Origin: Homarus americanus
Taxonomy: Eukaryota > Arthropoda > Malacostraca > Decapoda > Nephropidae
Direction of reading: 5' to 3'
Assembly: GCF_018991925.1 (NCBI RefSeq)
Contig: NW_024736071.1
Span: 9,753,231 to 9,817,230 of the forward strand
Length of the DNA: 64,000 nucleotides
Position 1 is the stretch's first letter. The number at the start of each line of letters is the position of its first letter. Of this stretch, positions 12,621-25,480 are shown piece by piece. The notes under the pieces were generated by a model. It saw only the letters and a list, made by a program, of their open reading frames with translations. It did no database searches and had not been told where the DNA came from. A program made the translations under genes and the position numbers.

Positions 12621-14045
12621 CCACATTTTCCCTGGCCTTCATAGCTTTCCCCAACAGAATCAAGGAAGAAAGAGATATTGAGCTCTTCAAAGTAAATTAC
12701 CAGCATATAATAATATAAATAAACTATTGGTTTAATATTAGAATTGTATTGTGGCAGATACGTAAACGTTCCAGAGTTCCGACTCCTACTCCTATCTAAC
12801 TCCCGACTTTGTCAAGTATTCAGAACATTATTATTGTAATATCATCCTTTATTACTTCAGCTACCAACAATAGTATATATACCTTATGGTAGAGAATAAC
12901 CATATACGAGGCCATTTTGGCGCCAATTGAGACCAAATAAACAACTGAGTCTGGGTAGTAAATGAACATCACCTTGTGCACGGTAGTAAAGAAAATTATC
13001 ACTAGAAGGATAGGTACTCTTTTCTGCACAGGTTTCATATTACCTTCATCTGATGACAATTTGTCAACAGAGCTAACAAATTAGACCAATATCGAAACAT
13101 TAATTTCATTATAGAGCAAACCCATCTCATAGTTGCCATTCTAATGACTTTTCCGTTGCCGTTTGTGTAAATTTCCGTTGTTATAACTTTATTGATTATT
13201 AGAATGGTACTTAAATAGTCTTTATTGCTTGGGTACATAAATGAAATGATATGAAAGAATGCATGTGATTGGTCCAGATGTGAAGAAGCACTTGTGATTG
13301 GTTAGATTCCAAATTTCTCCTGTGTCCTGTGATTGGATATTTAAAACTATTGTTTGGAGCATGTAATGTGTAATGATTTTTGTTTTTTCTCAATTGTATT
13401 GGAGTAAATGTATTAAAAAACCATACTTAAGTAAAATTACTGAAATGTTTTATAACTTTTGAAAAAGTAAATACCCCAAAATTTGACTTGAGTACAGTAC
13501 TCAAGTAAATGTATTTTGTTACTTTACAACTCTTGAGTACAGATAATACATTGATCAGAGATATGATAGAGGAGTAGATAATAATGATAGGACATTTAAT
13601 AGGGTACTGAACCATAAAACTACTGAACTCTACTTTAGTTTACTGAAACAACTAAATCTACTCCGATGGTAGTTACAACTGACAGAACACAAACCTGATA
13701 GTGTATATTCTAGAACAAGACCTACCCCCTCCCAGGAGCTGCTGCCAATTGTGTTTTATTGCTTGTTACTGCTATTCATATTTCAGTAAAACTTCAATAA
13801 CTCGGACTTCAACTTCTTGGAATTCACTTTTTTGAAACTCTCCAACGTGCTCGGGACTGCCTCTCTATTTATCAGAAATATTTTTAAAAGTCCGGAAAAA
13901 CGTGCATCAGTCCTGACAGTTGTGTGTTCATACATGCATGGGCTCATCTGCCATGTGCCTCATTACGATTCCTGCATTCATACTTATCACCAATATCTTG
14001 TGTCTCTACAGTTTACCGGTAAGTTTGTATAGTTAATATCAAATA
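12621..14045. other. Stretch with no recognised feature
   Basis: The DNA is AT-rich with only short ORFs, none with recognisable family motifs. It may be host intron or intergenic sequence, or old unrecognised repeats. Confidence 0.5.
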
Positions 14046-14901
14046 CAGTGACCCCTCCGTTAACGAACTCAATCCGTTCCAGAAGGTCGTTCGTTAACCG
14101 AAAAGTTCGTTAACCGAAACCATTGTTTCAATGGGTTTTTGGGTAATTGGTTCCAGCTCACCGAAAATTTCCTAAATTCAACAAAAATGGTAGAAAAGTT
14201 CACTTACTTTGAGGTGTGTATGTAGAAGGCTCCTGGATGATGATGATGATGATGATGGGATTTAGAATTGGGGTGGAGGAGAAGGAAGAAGAGAAGGCAT
14301 TGGGGTGGAAGAGAAGTCACCCCATGGCGCCATTTCACCCATAAAATTTTAGCTCTCTGGTGTAATTCAAGATTATTTTCTTTAAATCAACACTGCACTG
14401 CATTATATATTGTCAATATGTAAAATATATTTCAAAATGACCAATAATTTGCTTGGAAACACAGAAAAAAAGTGTTTAGTTGAAGAGAGTCTCAAGCGAG
14501 ATGTTACCTCCAGTGAAAACAGAGAGAGACTAACTCCTGTTTGCTGTGTTAAGAGGCTGGATGCCGCACATTAAACTAGTCACTTTACCTTCAATTATGT
14601 TCAATAATTGTTAAAATGACTAAAAAATTGAATATTAAACTTTTAAAATTATGAATAGTATAAACTTCTTGATATTTACTAAAATAGTAAGGAATTTAAG
14701 CCCTAGAACCGATTAATGTATTGGCGGACTGATACTAAAGCTGGTTGCCCGGTCAGTGCAAGCAAAAACATGTTGAGGTCGGTTCCTAAGAACTTCGTTA
14801 ACCGAATTTTTTTTCGTTAACCGAATTGAAGATCCTTATGTAAGGCAGTTCGTTAATCGAAATTACGTTAACCGAGGTGTTCTTTAAACGAGGGGTCACT
14901 G
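14046..14901 (+). mobile_element. Non-autonomous Tigger derivative (856 bp)
   Basis: The inverted ends (CAGTGACCCCTCCGTTAACG; right end CGAGGGGTCACTG) are flanked by TA. Its two halves match the outer parts of the Tigger element at 2450-5027 with the transposase region deleted, so it is an internal-deletion derivative that depended on a transposase in trans. Confidence 0.9.
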
Positions 14902-14903
14902 TA

Positions 14904-15940
14904 TACTGGTAGTATGCTAATTGAAAAGAACCTTGTATAGTAGCTGTATTAAGTTGTAAATAGAAAATGAATACTATCCAGTTTAAAATACACTATAAGT
15001 GCCAAACAATACACATACTGTTTGGTAAAAGTACCTCAAAATAAATTTCTTCCACTATTGAGTCTACCATCTACAACATCTAATACAGTAAATAAAAATA
15101 CCTTCATCAGTTTTCTTTATTTTGTTCTATTTAACCCATAAACGATTGCTAGCGTTTTATATAGAGTATGTACTGTCATTAATAGAGATACTGCACAGCA
15201 GTCTCATCAGACTTGATAGGGGCCTAACTAAGGTTAATAGGTAAGAGAGATGACACTTCATGTGTAAACATGCTGGAGGTGGTGGGTGGGGGTGGTCATT
15301 GCTGCATTTGCCAGTTTGTTTTTATTTATTCATTATTATATTCTCGTATGATCAGCCTCTGATGGTGTATATTCCATCATAAATAACATATTAATAATAG
15401 AAAAAATACAATTTATTATTCGTAATTTTACGTCAAAATATAAGGATAAGCTGTATCAAAAGGTAATTGCTTCCCTGACCACTCATCACCTCCTGTAGTA
15501 AAAGCCAACTTTCGACCTAACGTCTCGCTCTATTTTCTCTCCTTTCTCCCTCGCATGACGTAGTAATTTAACAAGAAATTTCATTATGAGAATGATGCAA
15601 AATAAAATAAAACAGGGTAACAAGATATAGTTATTAACTCTACTGTATACTTTATCATTTTCATTTTAAAATACCATAATGAAGATGGACTTCATAGAGC
15701 TTGTTTTACAAGAAATGAGGATTTGAGTCATGACTTCCCAAATACACTTGTCAACAAATAGTTGTCTTTCTCCAGCAACCATAGAGAACAGGTTTATGGG
15801 TACTTAGTGCACATGCTGGCAGGCCTGCTGAATCTAGAAATTTCCACCAGTCCATAATTTTTTTCAAAATGTGAGGGGATATCTTTAAAAAAAAATCTTA
15901 ATGATGGAAACAGTGGCTCACAAAATGGATGCATGTCATG
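14904..15940. other. Mostly unrecognised; one stray repeat end
   Basis: No gene is seen. Around 15350-15400 the sequence TGATCAGCCTCTGATGGTGT matches the end of the inverted-repeat element at 23802-24146, so a degraded copy of that family probably lies here. Confidence 0.5.
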
Positions 15941-15947
15941 ATGAGAG

Positions 15948-17470
<1,523 letters not shown>

Positions 17471-17474
17471 CAGA

Positions 17475-17812
17475 TCAACAAGGTTATGCCAAAATAAATT
17501 TTCTCTATAAAAATGCTACATGCCTTTCAGATATGCCCATAGGGTTCTTTGCTTGGTACTCATACAATGTCACTTGGACTATTCCTGCTAGTCATGGTAC
17601 TCTGCCCTATCACAGAAGCTAAAATCCAAGCTACAAATTACTGTATTCAAAATCTAGCAAGGAGGTTCATTCTTGATTTGAACACAAGAGATCACATTGG
17701 TCACGAAGTTCTTCAGTCACTGAACATGTTGAGTGTGATGGATAGAGTGAAGCAACTGAGGTACGGTGCTTATTTTAAAAATTGTGGGTATCTACCATGA
17801 TGTGACGTCCTG
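17475..17812 (+). pseudogene. LINE reverse-transcriptase C-terminal fragment (CR1/L2-like)
   Basis: In one frame near 17550-17650 the translation reads LIQCHLDYS, then a stop, then SWYSALSQKLKSKLQ. A frameshift leads to RFILDLNTRDHIGHEVLQ and MLSVMDRVKQLR. These are the thumb-region motifs that follow the RT domain in CR1/L2/Rex-type LINEs. The piece has at least one stop and one frameshift, and its flanks are unrecognisable. The 83-codon ORF that starts inside it is not a gene. Confidence 0.8.
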
Positions 17813-18440
17813 CTGCTTACCAAACTGTTGTGTTCTCCAATGCTTTTCTTGAGGAATTCTAACCTTAATTATAACTTTTTTTGTGGTTTCAAAATGCCAT
17901 TAACTGGTGGTAGTACATCTCGTGCAAAGAGAGTGAGGAAGTGATGAATTTTACAGAAAATTTAAGTGATGGATCAACTCGTTAGCATCACGAATGTGTC
18001 AGATGTTGGAGTAAACGAGTCAAACGCTCGGTCCATCAAGATGAAAGGCAAGGAAATTAGAACCAGTGCTGCTCATAGAGCCTCACAAAGTTTCAAAGTT
18101 AAGTATTAGATACGTGTGCATTTGTGTGTGTGTGTTAATGGTGCAGTGGTGGTGGTGGTATGAGCCATGTGGGGCAGGATGCAGACAAGGCGACTCCACT
18201 ACTGTAATTTGGTTGACTTTCTTAACATCACACCACATTCACTGGCTTACTCATTTAATTTCTTTTTCTTAACACAATACAACTGTATAAAGTAACTGTG
18301 AGTGCTGGTGTAGTATTTCTAATGCTTAGGTAAAGTTTTTTGCTCTATTTCTGATTTTTTTTTGTTTTTGGTCTCTAATTTAATGTATGCTATTAATGTT
18401 AGGGTACCTGGTGTCTGCAGTCAAGCAAAAAATGCTTTCT
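17813..18440. other. Stretch with no recognised feature
   Basis: No coding or repeat family was recognised, apart from short TG and GGT runs near 18125-18160. Confidence 0.4.
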
Positions 18441-18444
18441 TCTT

Positions 18445-18720
18445 TACTGCTTGATTGATTGTGGTAATTACATCCATGGTGACACAACAACTTAGGTCAT
18501 ATGTCACAAATTAAAATAAAGACTAAAGAGACTAAAATCAAATAATGAAAGGTAAAAAAAAAAAAATAAGTAATAAAACATACAACTTTTCTAAAAAAAA
18601 ATAAAAAAAATAATAATTTATTTATTTATTTTTTGTTTTAATAGATACAACTGAAAGCTTGTGTAGAAGGCCGGCCTCCTCCATGAAGGAGAGGAACCCC
18701 CCACCATGCTGAACTGTATA
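18445..18720 (-). mobile_element. 3' tail of an RNase H LINE (reverse orientation)
   Basis: The sequence matches 22345-22700 block by block (TTGATTGATTGTGGTAATTA, CTTAGGTCATATGTC, GTAGAAGGCCGGC, GAAGGAGAGGA). Read on the minus strand it corresponds to the 3' untranslated end seen after the RNase H-containing fragment at 20640-21180, and it ends in a short GATCAATCAA-like repeat tail. Confidence 0.65.
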
Positions 18721-19114
18721 ATGCATATGTAAGGGCAGTAACAAGCAGGATGATTGTTCGCCGCCCGCTTACTTGTTCGCGTCACTGCTGCCTCGCACAG
18801 AGATCAGACACTACCCAGTTAGCACCACCTCCCCACTGCTCGTCCAAATTCTGGTTGTGTTCTCATCTGAGGCTCTGGACTCGTGGGCTGTTTCCCCAGA
18901 CCTTCACAAATCGACTGTCAATCTCCGGACACCTACCCCACCTACTACCGCGGCTGCCACGTCATCGCCACTTCCTCCACCATCTGTGCCCCAGTGTTTC
19001 TCCTGTGTAGCAAGACATCGCCCACAGAGGTCAAATGAGGAAGCTGACTTGACCTTCCCCCTGAGAGTGGATCACCGCTTTCCCGAACCTTCCCCAGGGC
19101 CGCTGCAGTAGGAA
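18721..19114 (+). other. GC-rich open stretch of unknown nature
   Basis: Two overlapping ORFs (about 86 and 112 codons) cover this stretch. It is much richer in C and G than its neighbours and Pro/Ser/Thr-rich in translation. I recognise no domain. It could be part of a retroelement ORF or a 5' region. Confidence 0.3.
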
Positions 19115-19345
19115 ATATCTGTTCATTGTTTGACTCCAATAATCGTTTGACTCCAGTAATTGTTTGACTCCAATAATAATTGTTTGACTCCAGTAATTGT
19201 TTGACTCCAATAATAATTGTTTGACTCCAGTAATTGTTTGACTCCCATAATCGTTTGATTCTCTTGTTTGATTCCATTAATTGTTGACTCCCGTTAATTA
19301 TTTGATTCCCTTAATTGTTTGGCTCCTTAATTGTTATTTGATGTT
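19115..19345. repeat. Minisatellite with TTGTTTGACTCCAGTAA units
   Basis: A TTGTTTGACTCC unit with short AATAAT spacers repeats about ten times with variation (CAGTAA, CAATAATAA, CATAAT). The repeat becomes degenerate after 19260. Confidence 0.85.
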
Positions 19346-19527
19346 TGTTTGAGTGGTGTCATTGTTTTGTGTTAATTTTATAGTAAAGAGATGTCAATCT
19401 CGAACGGTTGTTTGTTATCCCTCGGAAAACCATGGTTCTTGACTTTCCTTTTATAAGATCCTGATTAGGCTGGCAAGGGATTTCTATCCCTAAGTCCCAG
19501 GCCTTTACAGCATAGATTATATATATA

Positions 19528-20170
19528 CAGTAAAACCTCGATTAACCGACCCTCAATTAACCGACTTTCGGATTAACTGTCAATCCCGAACCCCTAATTT
19601 TTTTTTTTTTTTACGGAGACTAGCCCACCCAGGCACAGGTCACTGACCTACATCGGGACTTGGGGGGAGGATAATGTAATAATATTAATAATGATAATGC
19701 TAATAAAAATAATGATAGTAATAAAGAACCATAAAGAAATGCAAAAATGAAAAAAAAATCAAGAGTGAGAAACAATGTACCTGTATGTATGTTGTGTTGT
19801 CAATAGTAAGAGAAACAATTGAGACCCTGCAATTGTGTATAAATGAGGCAGAAAGTCAGATCAGCAACCTGGGACTTGGTCACAATTTTTGTGATGACAT
19901 GTTCTTTGACTTTTCCATTTTTTATTCACGGTTTCTGTGCTGGTTCATATTTATTTACTAAAGTGGTTAATGTTTTAAAGCAAATTCTATTGAAATATGA
20001 ATGGCAAATGAACAAAAATGAATAGAGGGACTTAAATGAAGTCGGTTACGGAAAGGTACTTTGAAAATGTATGTTGTATTTCCGTAGACTTTATGTACTA
20101 TTAACCGACCTTTTTGATTATCCGTCGGCCCCTTCCCCCCATATGTGGTCGGTTAATCGAGGTTTTACTG
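19528..20170 (+). mobile_element. Element I: TA-flanked MITE
   Basis: A 643-bp element with inverted ends (CAGTAAAACCTCGATTAACC; right end CGAGGTTTTACTG) and TA on both sides. A TTAACCGAC motif repeats at the left end and reappears inverted at the right. Its interior includes a LINE-tail module at about 19590-19665 (AGCCCACCCAGGCACAGGTC) and sequence shared with H. No transposase. Confidence 0.9.
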
Positions 20171-20172
20171 TA

Positions 20173-20635
20173 CATGCAAATCCAACTGTAAACCTGTATG
20201 ACAATTTTACTAAATAAATATTATTATATAAAATAATATGAAACAGGATATACTTGAAAGAAATATGGATGAGGTAAAGACAGAAGAAGTATATAGGGAA
20301 GGACAGAATGAGTAAAGTTAAGTTGATAGATCTGTGATCTCAATTACAGACACTCTTGGAGAATCAGAGATTTTGTACCAAGTACCTGTATCATTAAAAA
20401 TTTTAATTGGATTTAGATCCATGTTCATTATTCTGACTTAAGTTTATTTTGAATCACTTAATTTAAATCATTTCAATCTTGATCCAAACAAAGTCTTCCC
20501 TGTTTCTTCACCACTGCATCACAAGTTCAATCTTGTGTCAAGTGTGAGAAGGGTATTATCCATTGTCACCAGACCAATTATCAATTATTTTCCTTGGGTA
20601 TTCCTCTTTCCTGCTGAACTAACACTGGATCACAA
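20173..20635. other. Stretch with no recognised feature
   Basis: AT-rich sequence without recognisable coding capacity. It lies downstream of TSC2 exon A on the minus strand and is probably intron. Confidence 0.4.
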
Positions 20636-20639
20636 ATAA

Positions 20640-21180
20640 TGAAGGACAAACTTATCAGGAACAATGAGAGGAAAGTCAGTTTTTGCTGGGTTCCGGCCCA
20701 TGTGGAAGAGAAAGGGAATGAGCGTGATGTTGTGGCGAAAGCTGCTGCTTCTTGCCCTGTGGCACATCATTCCCCTCTACCTGCCTCTGATATCAAGCTA
20801 GTATAATAAGAGCTGCCAATGCAGATGGGATGCTGTTGGAGCAAACAAGCTCCCTTTACATCCATCCTGCATTGGGGGCCTGGGGGATATCACGACTGTC
20901 GCGGCGCCGAAAGACTGCTTTGGCCCAACTCCGTATTGGCCACACATGGCTCTCATTGTGATAACTGCCTGATCCCATTGACTGTTCGACACCTCCTGGT
21001 GGAATGCCCCAGTCTCAGTTCTCAGATGTCTTTGTAGTAAGCACCTCTCTCAATCCCAGTGGGGGGGGGGGGGACAGGTCTTACTGTCTCTCTTTGGTGC
21101 TGTGAGGGGTAGTGTGGGAGGGGACATCCTCTCCTTCGTAGAGGAGGCTGGACTTCTACACAAACTTTGAGGTTTGTCAA
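20640..21180 (+). pseudogene. LINE fragment: RNase H end and zinc-knuckle-like tail
   Basis: The translation near 20670-20780 reads KVSFCWVPAHVEEKGNE followed by VVAKAAASCPVAHHSPLP, the C-terminal part of an RNase H domain as found in I/R1/LOA-type LINEs. About 150 nt later comes HCDNCLIPLTVRHLLVECP, the cysteine/histidine segment that follows RNase H in these elements. The 3' region (CTCTCCTTCGTAGAGGAGGC near 21130) is the reverse complement of sequences in the tails at 18445-18720 and 22345-22700. Frame breaks and missing RT and endonuclease regions make it a 3' remnant. Confidence 0.8.
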
Positions 21181-21431
21181 TTAACATTAAAAATTTTTTT
21201 ACGAAAGTTCTATGTCATTTATTACTTGTGTTTGTTTTTTTACCTTGCATGAAACAAACTACTGGTGTCCTTCCCCTATGAAGGAGGAAAACCAAAAATA
21301 AAACTCTATATTATAATCCTCCTTTTCTGAATCCACAATGTTTCTTCCCCCAGCAGGTGACCTGTATAGTACATAATAATGTGCAACACATTTAAAAAGA
21401 CACTATATGAGCAGAGTACAGTATACATCAC

Positions 21432-21604
21432 CTGTTGTTGTTGTACACATCGGCAAGTACTGCTAATGCTTTGGTCCTGACGTTAGGTCTATGATCATGG
21501 CGATAGTACTGGTTGAGCAGTGTGCCCAGATTTGCCAACCAATGAGGACGAAGAGGATCTACACCTTGGGCAAGGTGGTCAAGAAGACGAAGAACTGAAG
21601 ACTC
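21432..21604 (-). CDS. TSC2: TSC2 (tuberin) exon A
   Basis: This is the most C-terminal TSC2 exon I found. On the minus strand it follows an acceptor (TTTTTAG) and ends at a GTGATG donor. Its 173 nt encode 57 codons plus two bases, continuing the frame of exon B exactly (phase 0 in, phase 2 out). The translation begins ESSVLRLLDHLAQGVDPLRP and includes HWLANLGTLLNQYYR and RPNVRTKALAVLADVYNNNR. The human protein has a matching run here (ESSLLNLI at the start, RIKVLDVLSFVLLINR at the end, from memory). It is part of the N-terminal alpha-helical solenoid. The next exon should lie below 21432 but I could not identify it in the window. Confidence 0.9.
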
Positions 21605-21856
21605 CTAAAAACATAATATTTAAAAATAAGTATCAAGATTCTGCTGAGAAAGACTTAAACTAAATAAATAAAAAATTAAAATTATGAATGGTATCACTCA
21701 CCTATACTAATGACAATAAAAAAAAAACACTTTAATAATGCCCAGCTGTGAATTTTAAAAGTAAATATAGTCAGTTTTTTTCAACATTAATCACTTGTCC
21801 ACTGACAAGAAAACCTAGTGAAAAACTTTTATTCACCATATCGTGCTTACATGGTA

Positions 21857-21960
21857 CAGATTGAACCTCACTAGACCAGCAAGCTTGGAACCAGACCAGT
21901 ACCGGACTATTGAAAATTCTTAACCACTAAAGCTTAGGTTAAAAAAAGGAAACTAATGTG
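21857..21960 (+). mobile_element. Diverged J-type end
   Basis: After TA the sequence begins CAGATTGAACCTCACTAGAC, close to the J terminal repeat, followed by a similar ACCAGACCAGTACCGGAC block. No matching opposite end was found nearby. Confidence 0.5.
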
Positions 21961-22344
21961 CATATTGTACTGATACAACTTCTGTAAGCATACACCTAGC
22001 CCAGGCTTAGTGGACCACATTATAACATAATGCTAGTGCCCTGGCACAATTTTATTCTATTGTGACACAGAAATAAGCACAGTCTGACCTCGCAAACTCG
22101 TGCTAATTGGTATCCCACCATGGCCAAATTTCCGAAAGGCACGGCTTTGCGGAATAAGCATTAAAAACATGAAAATTTGCTAAACAATTGCTAAAACCTA
22201 AATCTAATTGTACAACATGAATCTTTAGTTGTACACTTGCACTCCAATGTCATATTTATCAGACAGTTCTTTAACACTTATTCCACTTTATACTGTATAA
22301 ATGTGGTTCAGAGTTAGTAAAAACCTCATAATTCAAAATAATCG

Positions 22345-22700
22345 TGTTGATTGATTGATCGTGGTAATTACATCCCTGGCGGCACAACACCTTAGGTCAT
22401 ATGTCGCTGAATTATAAAAAAGGCTTAAAAGACTAATATCAATTAATACAAAAAATAACATAAAACTTTTGTAAAAATCATTTAAATATCAATATATAAA
22501 ACTCAAAAGCTTGCGTAGAAGGCCGGCTTACTCCACGAAGGAGAGGACGTTCCCTTCCACGCTACCCACTCCTCCCCCAGCACCAAAGAAAGACGGGAAG
22601 ACCTGTCTCCTCCCCATCTTGCACTAGGAGAGGTGCATACGACGAAGAAATAATAGGGGCTTCTAGGCCTTACAAATTAAGAGATTTTATAAAATATGAG
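22345..22700 (-). mobile_element. 3' tail of the RNase H LINE (reverse orientation)
   Basis: Read on the minus strand it begins with the sequence that follows the zinc-knuckle region in the 20640 fragment (TCTTTCTTTGGTGCTG, then GTCCTCTCCTTCGTGGAG) and ends with GACCTAAGGTGTTGTGCCGC and a GATCAATCAATCAA tail. It is a second 5'-truncated copy of that LINE family, inside the intron between TSC2 exons B and A. Confidence 0.75.
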
Positions 22701-23079
22701 GGACACCTTCTCCTGAGGGAAAGAAACTAAAAACAACACTACTTCTCCGTCATCTGCACCAATAAAAATTTAAACATTTCTAAGTACAGTGCAGTGATAT
22801 CCCCGTTTGCCGGAACAATTGGTGCAGAGCACTTCTGGGGATGAGAGATTTCCGGCTAACCGGAAATATTTCCGGTTACTGGAAAAACTTTCCGAGTGTT
22901 TAAACTGTGCATCTTGAACAGACAAACACTAGCCCACATCCTCAGAATATTTCTGTGTGCTGGGAAGGTTTCCAAGAGTCTAAACTAAAAATCTATATCA
23001 TATGGTCATGAAAGAAGCTGTGTGTTACAGCAAAGACTGGTATTTTGCACTCCCTTGAAGCTGTGGGTGATTAGTGGTT

Positions 23080-23430
23080 CTCGTGTAACTGACCTGACCT
23101 GACATAATGTCAGGTGGAGGTAGGGTGGGGTATTAGTGGTCTCATATTACTTACCTGATACAATGTCAGGTCACCCATTGTCAGGTGGGGGAATAGTGGG
23201 TCAGAGGACCTGAAGATGTCTTGAATAAACGTGAAAGCTAAAATACAGTATTTTTTATACTTACACTTTTCATAATGTATCCCTTCAACATTACGTTAGA
23301 AAATAATTTAAAATGTGGAGTGACAAAGCAGGAAGGTGTGGGTGATTAGAGAGATGGAGTGGAAAGGAGCGGTAACATGCACCAGTGTTGCCAAGCGCTA
23401 AGCTCCTCAACAGCTGATCTTTCAATTCAC
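23080..23430 (+). repeat. Left arm of a long-distance inverted repeat
   Basis: Blocks such as GGTGGGGTATTAGTGGTCTC, CAGAGGACCTGAAGATG and CAGTGTTGCCAAGCGCTAAG reappear in reverse order and complement at 27440-27775. The two arms are about 350 bp long with a 4-kb interior. Confidence 0.75.
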
Positions 23431-23514
23431 CACCACATAGTTAACCACTCATAAATTTATGTCATACACTATGGGGGTGTGTTAGTGGTGTTAGGTGTCT
23501 GGGTGTGATGTGGC

Positions 23515-23660
23515 ATTAATTAATAAATAAGCAATCTTGTATTGTCAATGACAGTCGTTTGATGAATAGTAGCATACTACAATTGTCACTACTATTCATC
23601 AAACTACTGTACTGTCATTAACAATACAATATTTTTATTCATTGTTCATTAATAAATACC
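23515..23660. repeat. Palindrome with about 65-bp arms
   Basis: The sequence around CTTGTATTGTCAATGACAGT and GTTTGATGAATAGTAG is mirrored by CTACTATTCATCAAAC and TGTCATTAACAATACAA, with a loop of about 15 nt near 23580. Confidence 0.75.
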
Positions 23661-23801
23661 CCAACACCACATCATACATACACACAACATCTAGTTTACA
23701 GTCTTTTGTGTGAGACACTGAGTTGGAGGTAGGTTGGGAGGCAAGGTGTAGGAAGAGAGGCAAGGTGCAGGCAGGGACTGGCACTCCACTTTCCACCAAT
23801 G

Positions 23802-24146
23802 ATCAGCCTCTTATGGTGTATGTTTTATCATGGTTAATATAAAATATTAAACACATTAAGCACAAATTATTACAGTAAAAATATCTTTATTAATTAATAA
23901 ATAAAAAATAAAGTAAAACATTTTACAATAGGAATGGCAGGCATGGAGAGGAGTAGGGTAGAGGCATGAACTTTTTTGGGGGGTGTGCGGTTAGTTCCCT
24001 CCCTCCCTCCCCAAACCTCCAACACAGAGGACCTGGGAGCATGACGCAATATTTCGTCATTTTTCTATACATGTTATATCACAGCATTTAAGATTTTATA
24101 TTATCAATGATAAAACATACACCATAAGTGGCTGATCATACAAGAA
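23802..24146. mobile_element. Inverted-repeat MITE-like element
   Basis: The left arm ATGATCAGCCTCTTATGGTG continues TATGTTTTATCA. The right side contains TGATAAAACATACACCATAA followed by GTGGCTGATCAT. Another copy of one arm lies at 15343. No target duplication could be fixed with confidence. Confidence 0.6.
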
Positions 24147-24259
24147 TATATAATATAATAAATATTGGAGGTGTGTGTATCGCTGTACAGTATCTCCTAC
24201 CGTTGGACAGGACTGATTCCCGTCAGCTTCCAGTTGCCATTAAGGGATTTTTTCCAAAG

Positions 24260-24890
24260 TGTTACGAACCACGCCATCAATTGTCATGATCTACCTACCC
24301 AGCACTACGAACCACGCCATCTATTGTCCTGATCTACCTACCCAGCACCACGAGCAACGCCATCTAGGGACAAAACCCGAGTATGACTAGTCTTAGTTAC
24401 CACTCCGGGGTTTCCCTTCTCCATGTCCTGGTTGTTGAGTCACCTCCTCCAAGTCTTCCTCATCAGCTCCAGTTCGATGAGAGTTCAGTTCACTCTGGGA
24501 AGTGACCACAGGATCACCTATCCAGGAAACCTACGGCACAGTGACTACCTACCGTCTTCTACAATACTCAGCCTTACTCGTCAGCCATCTCAGCTCCGCA
24601 CTTAAGTATTTGTAATCTTATATTGCCTCCCCACCTCCACCTTGCTTCAAATTATTGTATGTTGTATAAATATGTATATACTGTTAATGTTTAGGTTAAG
24701 TATAGTTAAAGGTAATTTATAAGAAGCTGAATATTTTGTTAAGGAATTTATGGTACTTTATTATACACAACACAAACTCGCATCCTTTGTCTACCCTTTT
24801 ATAGTCCGATTGTCATTGTTTTTTTATTGTTGTTGCCTGTTGGGATCTGGGTAGACTTTTAACTATATTCTAAATCCCCAACTCGTAACA
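24260..24890. mobile_element. Solo LTR, 631 bp, with 4-bp target duplication AAAG
   Basis: The unit starts TGTTACGA and ends TCGTAACA, an inverted terminal octamer typical of LTRs (TG...CA). It is flanked by AAAG on both sides (24256-24259 and 24891-24894). Near the left end are about two and a half copies of a ~55-bp repeat containing ACCACGCCATC and GATCTACCTACCCAGCAC. A TATAAATA box lies near 24663. No primer-binding site, gag or pol follows, so internal sequence was lost by LTR-LTR recombination. A Gypsy-type origin is likely from the 4-bp duplication, but the family is not known. Strand is undecided. Confidence 0.8.
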
Positions 24891-25324
24891 AAAGCAATTA
24901 TCCAATAGAATTTGGAATGAAATGAGTGGGCGGGCATTAGAGCTTATTGTATTGCTCTTTGTGTTCAATGAAAGACAAAAGTTGTGTCGTGAAATTTGGT
25001 GAGAACATATGTCAAAGGGCTAAACTTTTTGGTGCGCTCTGCCTTGTGGTAGGGCTCCCATAATGTTTCACGAGTTATATTTAATCTTCGGACAAAACCG
25101 CGACACGACTTATGTCCTTGATTGTATATTAAAGCCTCGCCTAACGATGGTTGTAGATGTAGTAAAATTAATGTAAAAAATACTGTATGTAGCTTTTATT
25201 TAATGTTATGTAATGTATGTACAGTAGAAGTGACCATGTAGTCATGCACATGTATCTGTACGGGGAGGGGGGTGGCGCGGTCACTTTTACCCCCCCCCCC
25301 CCACTGAGGATAGATTAACGTTCA

Positions 25325-25480
25325 TAAAATGCCACTGACTTGACTTACGAGAATATAATTTGGCTTGCTGGAATTCATGTAAGATAGCAATTAATTTGAG
25401 TATAAACATCACTTATTTTGCACCATACATAATAATTTTAGTAATTAACTTAGTACATTTGAGTAAAAGTTGTGATAATT
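25325..25480 (+). repeat. Stray single copy of the ~110-bp R/H module
   Basis: The order CATAAAATG, GAATATAATTTGGCTTGCTG, GAATTCATG, GAGTATAAACATCAC, TTTTGCA and GTAAAAG follows one arm of the R hairpin unit. It is more diverged than the copies in R elements and stands alone, without a partner arm. Confidence 0.6.

Noticed and set aside
17549..17800. 83-codon ORF with a hydrophobic, signal-peptide-like start
   Set aside because: Its N-terminal part is an out-of-frame reading of a LINE thumb region; the true frame shows SWYSALSQKLKSKLQ, and the C-terminal part is ordinary LINE sequence.
18750..19111. Overlapping 86- and 112-codon ORFs in GC-rich DNA as a small host gene
   Set aside because: No recognisable domain or splice context, and surrounded by LINE tail and minisatellite. 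Kept only as an unknown stretch.
22795..22900. Another TA-MITE starting CAGTGATATCCCCGTTTGCC
   Set aside because: One end looks plausible and TTTCCGG motifs repeat, but no matching opposite end was found.
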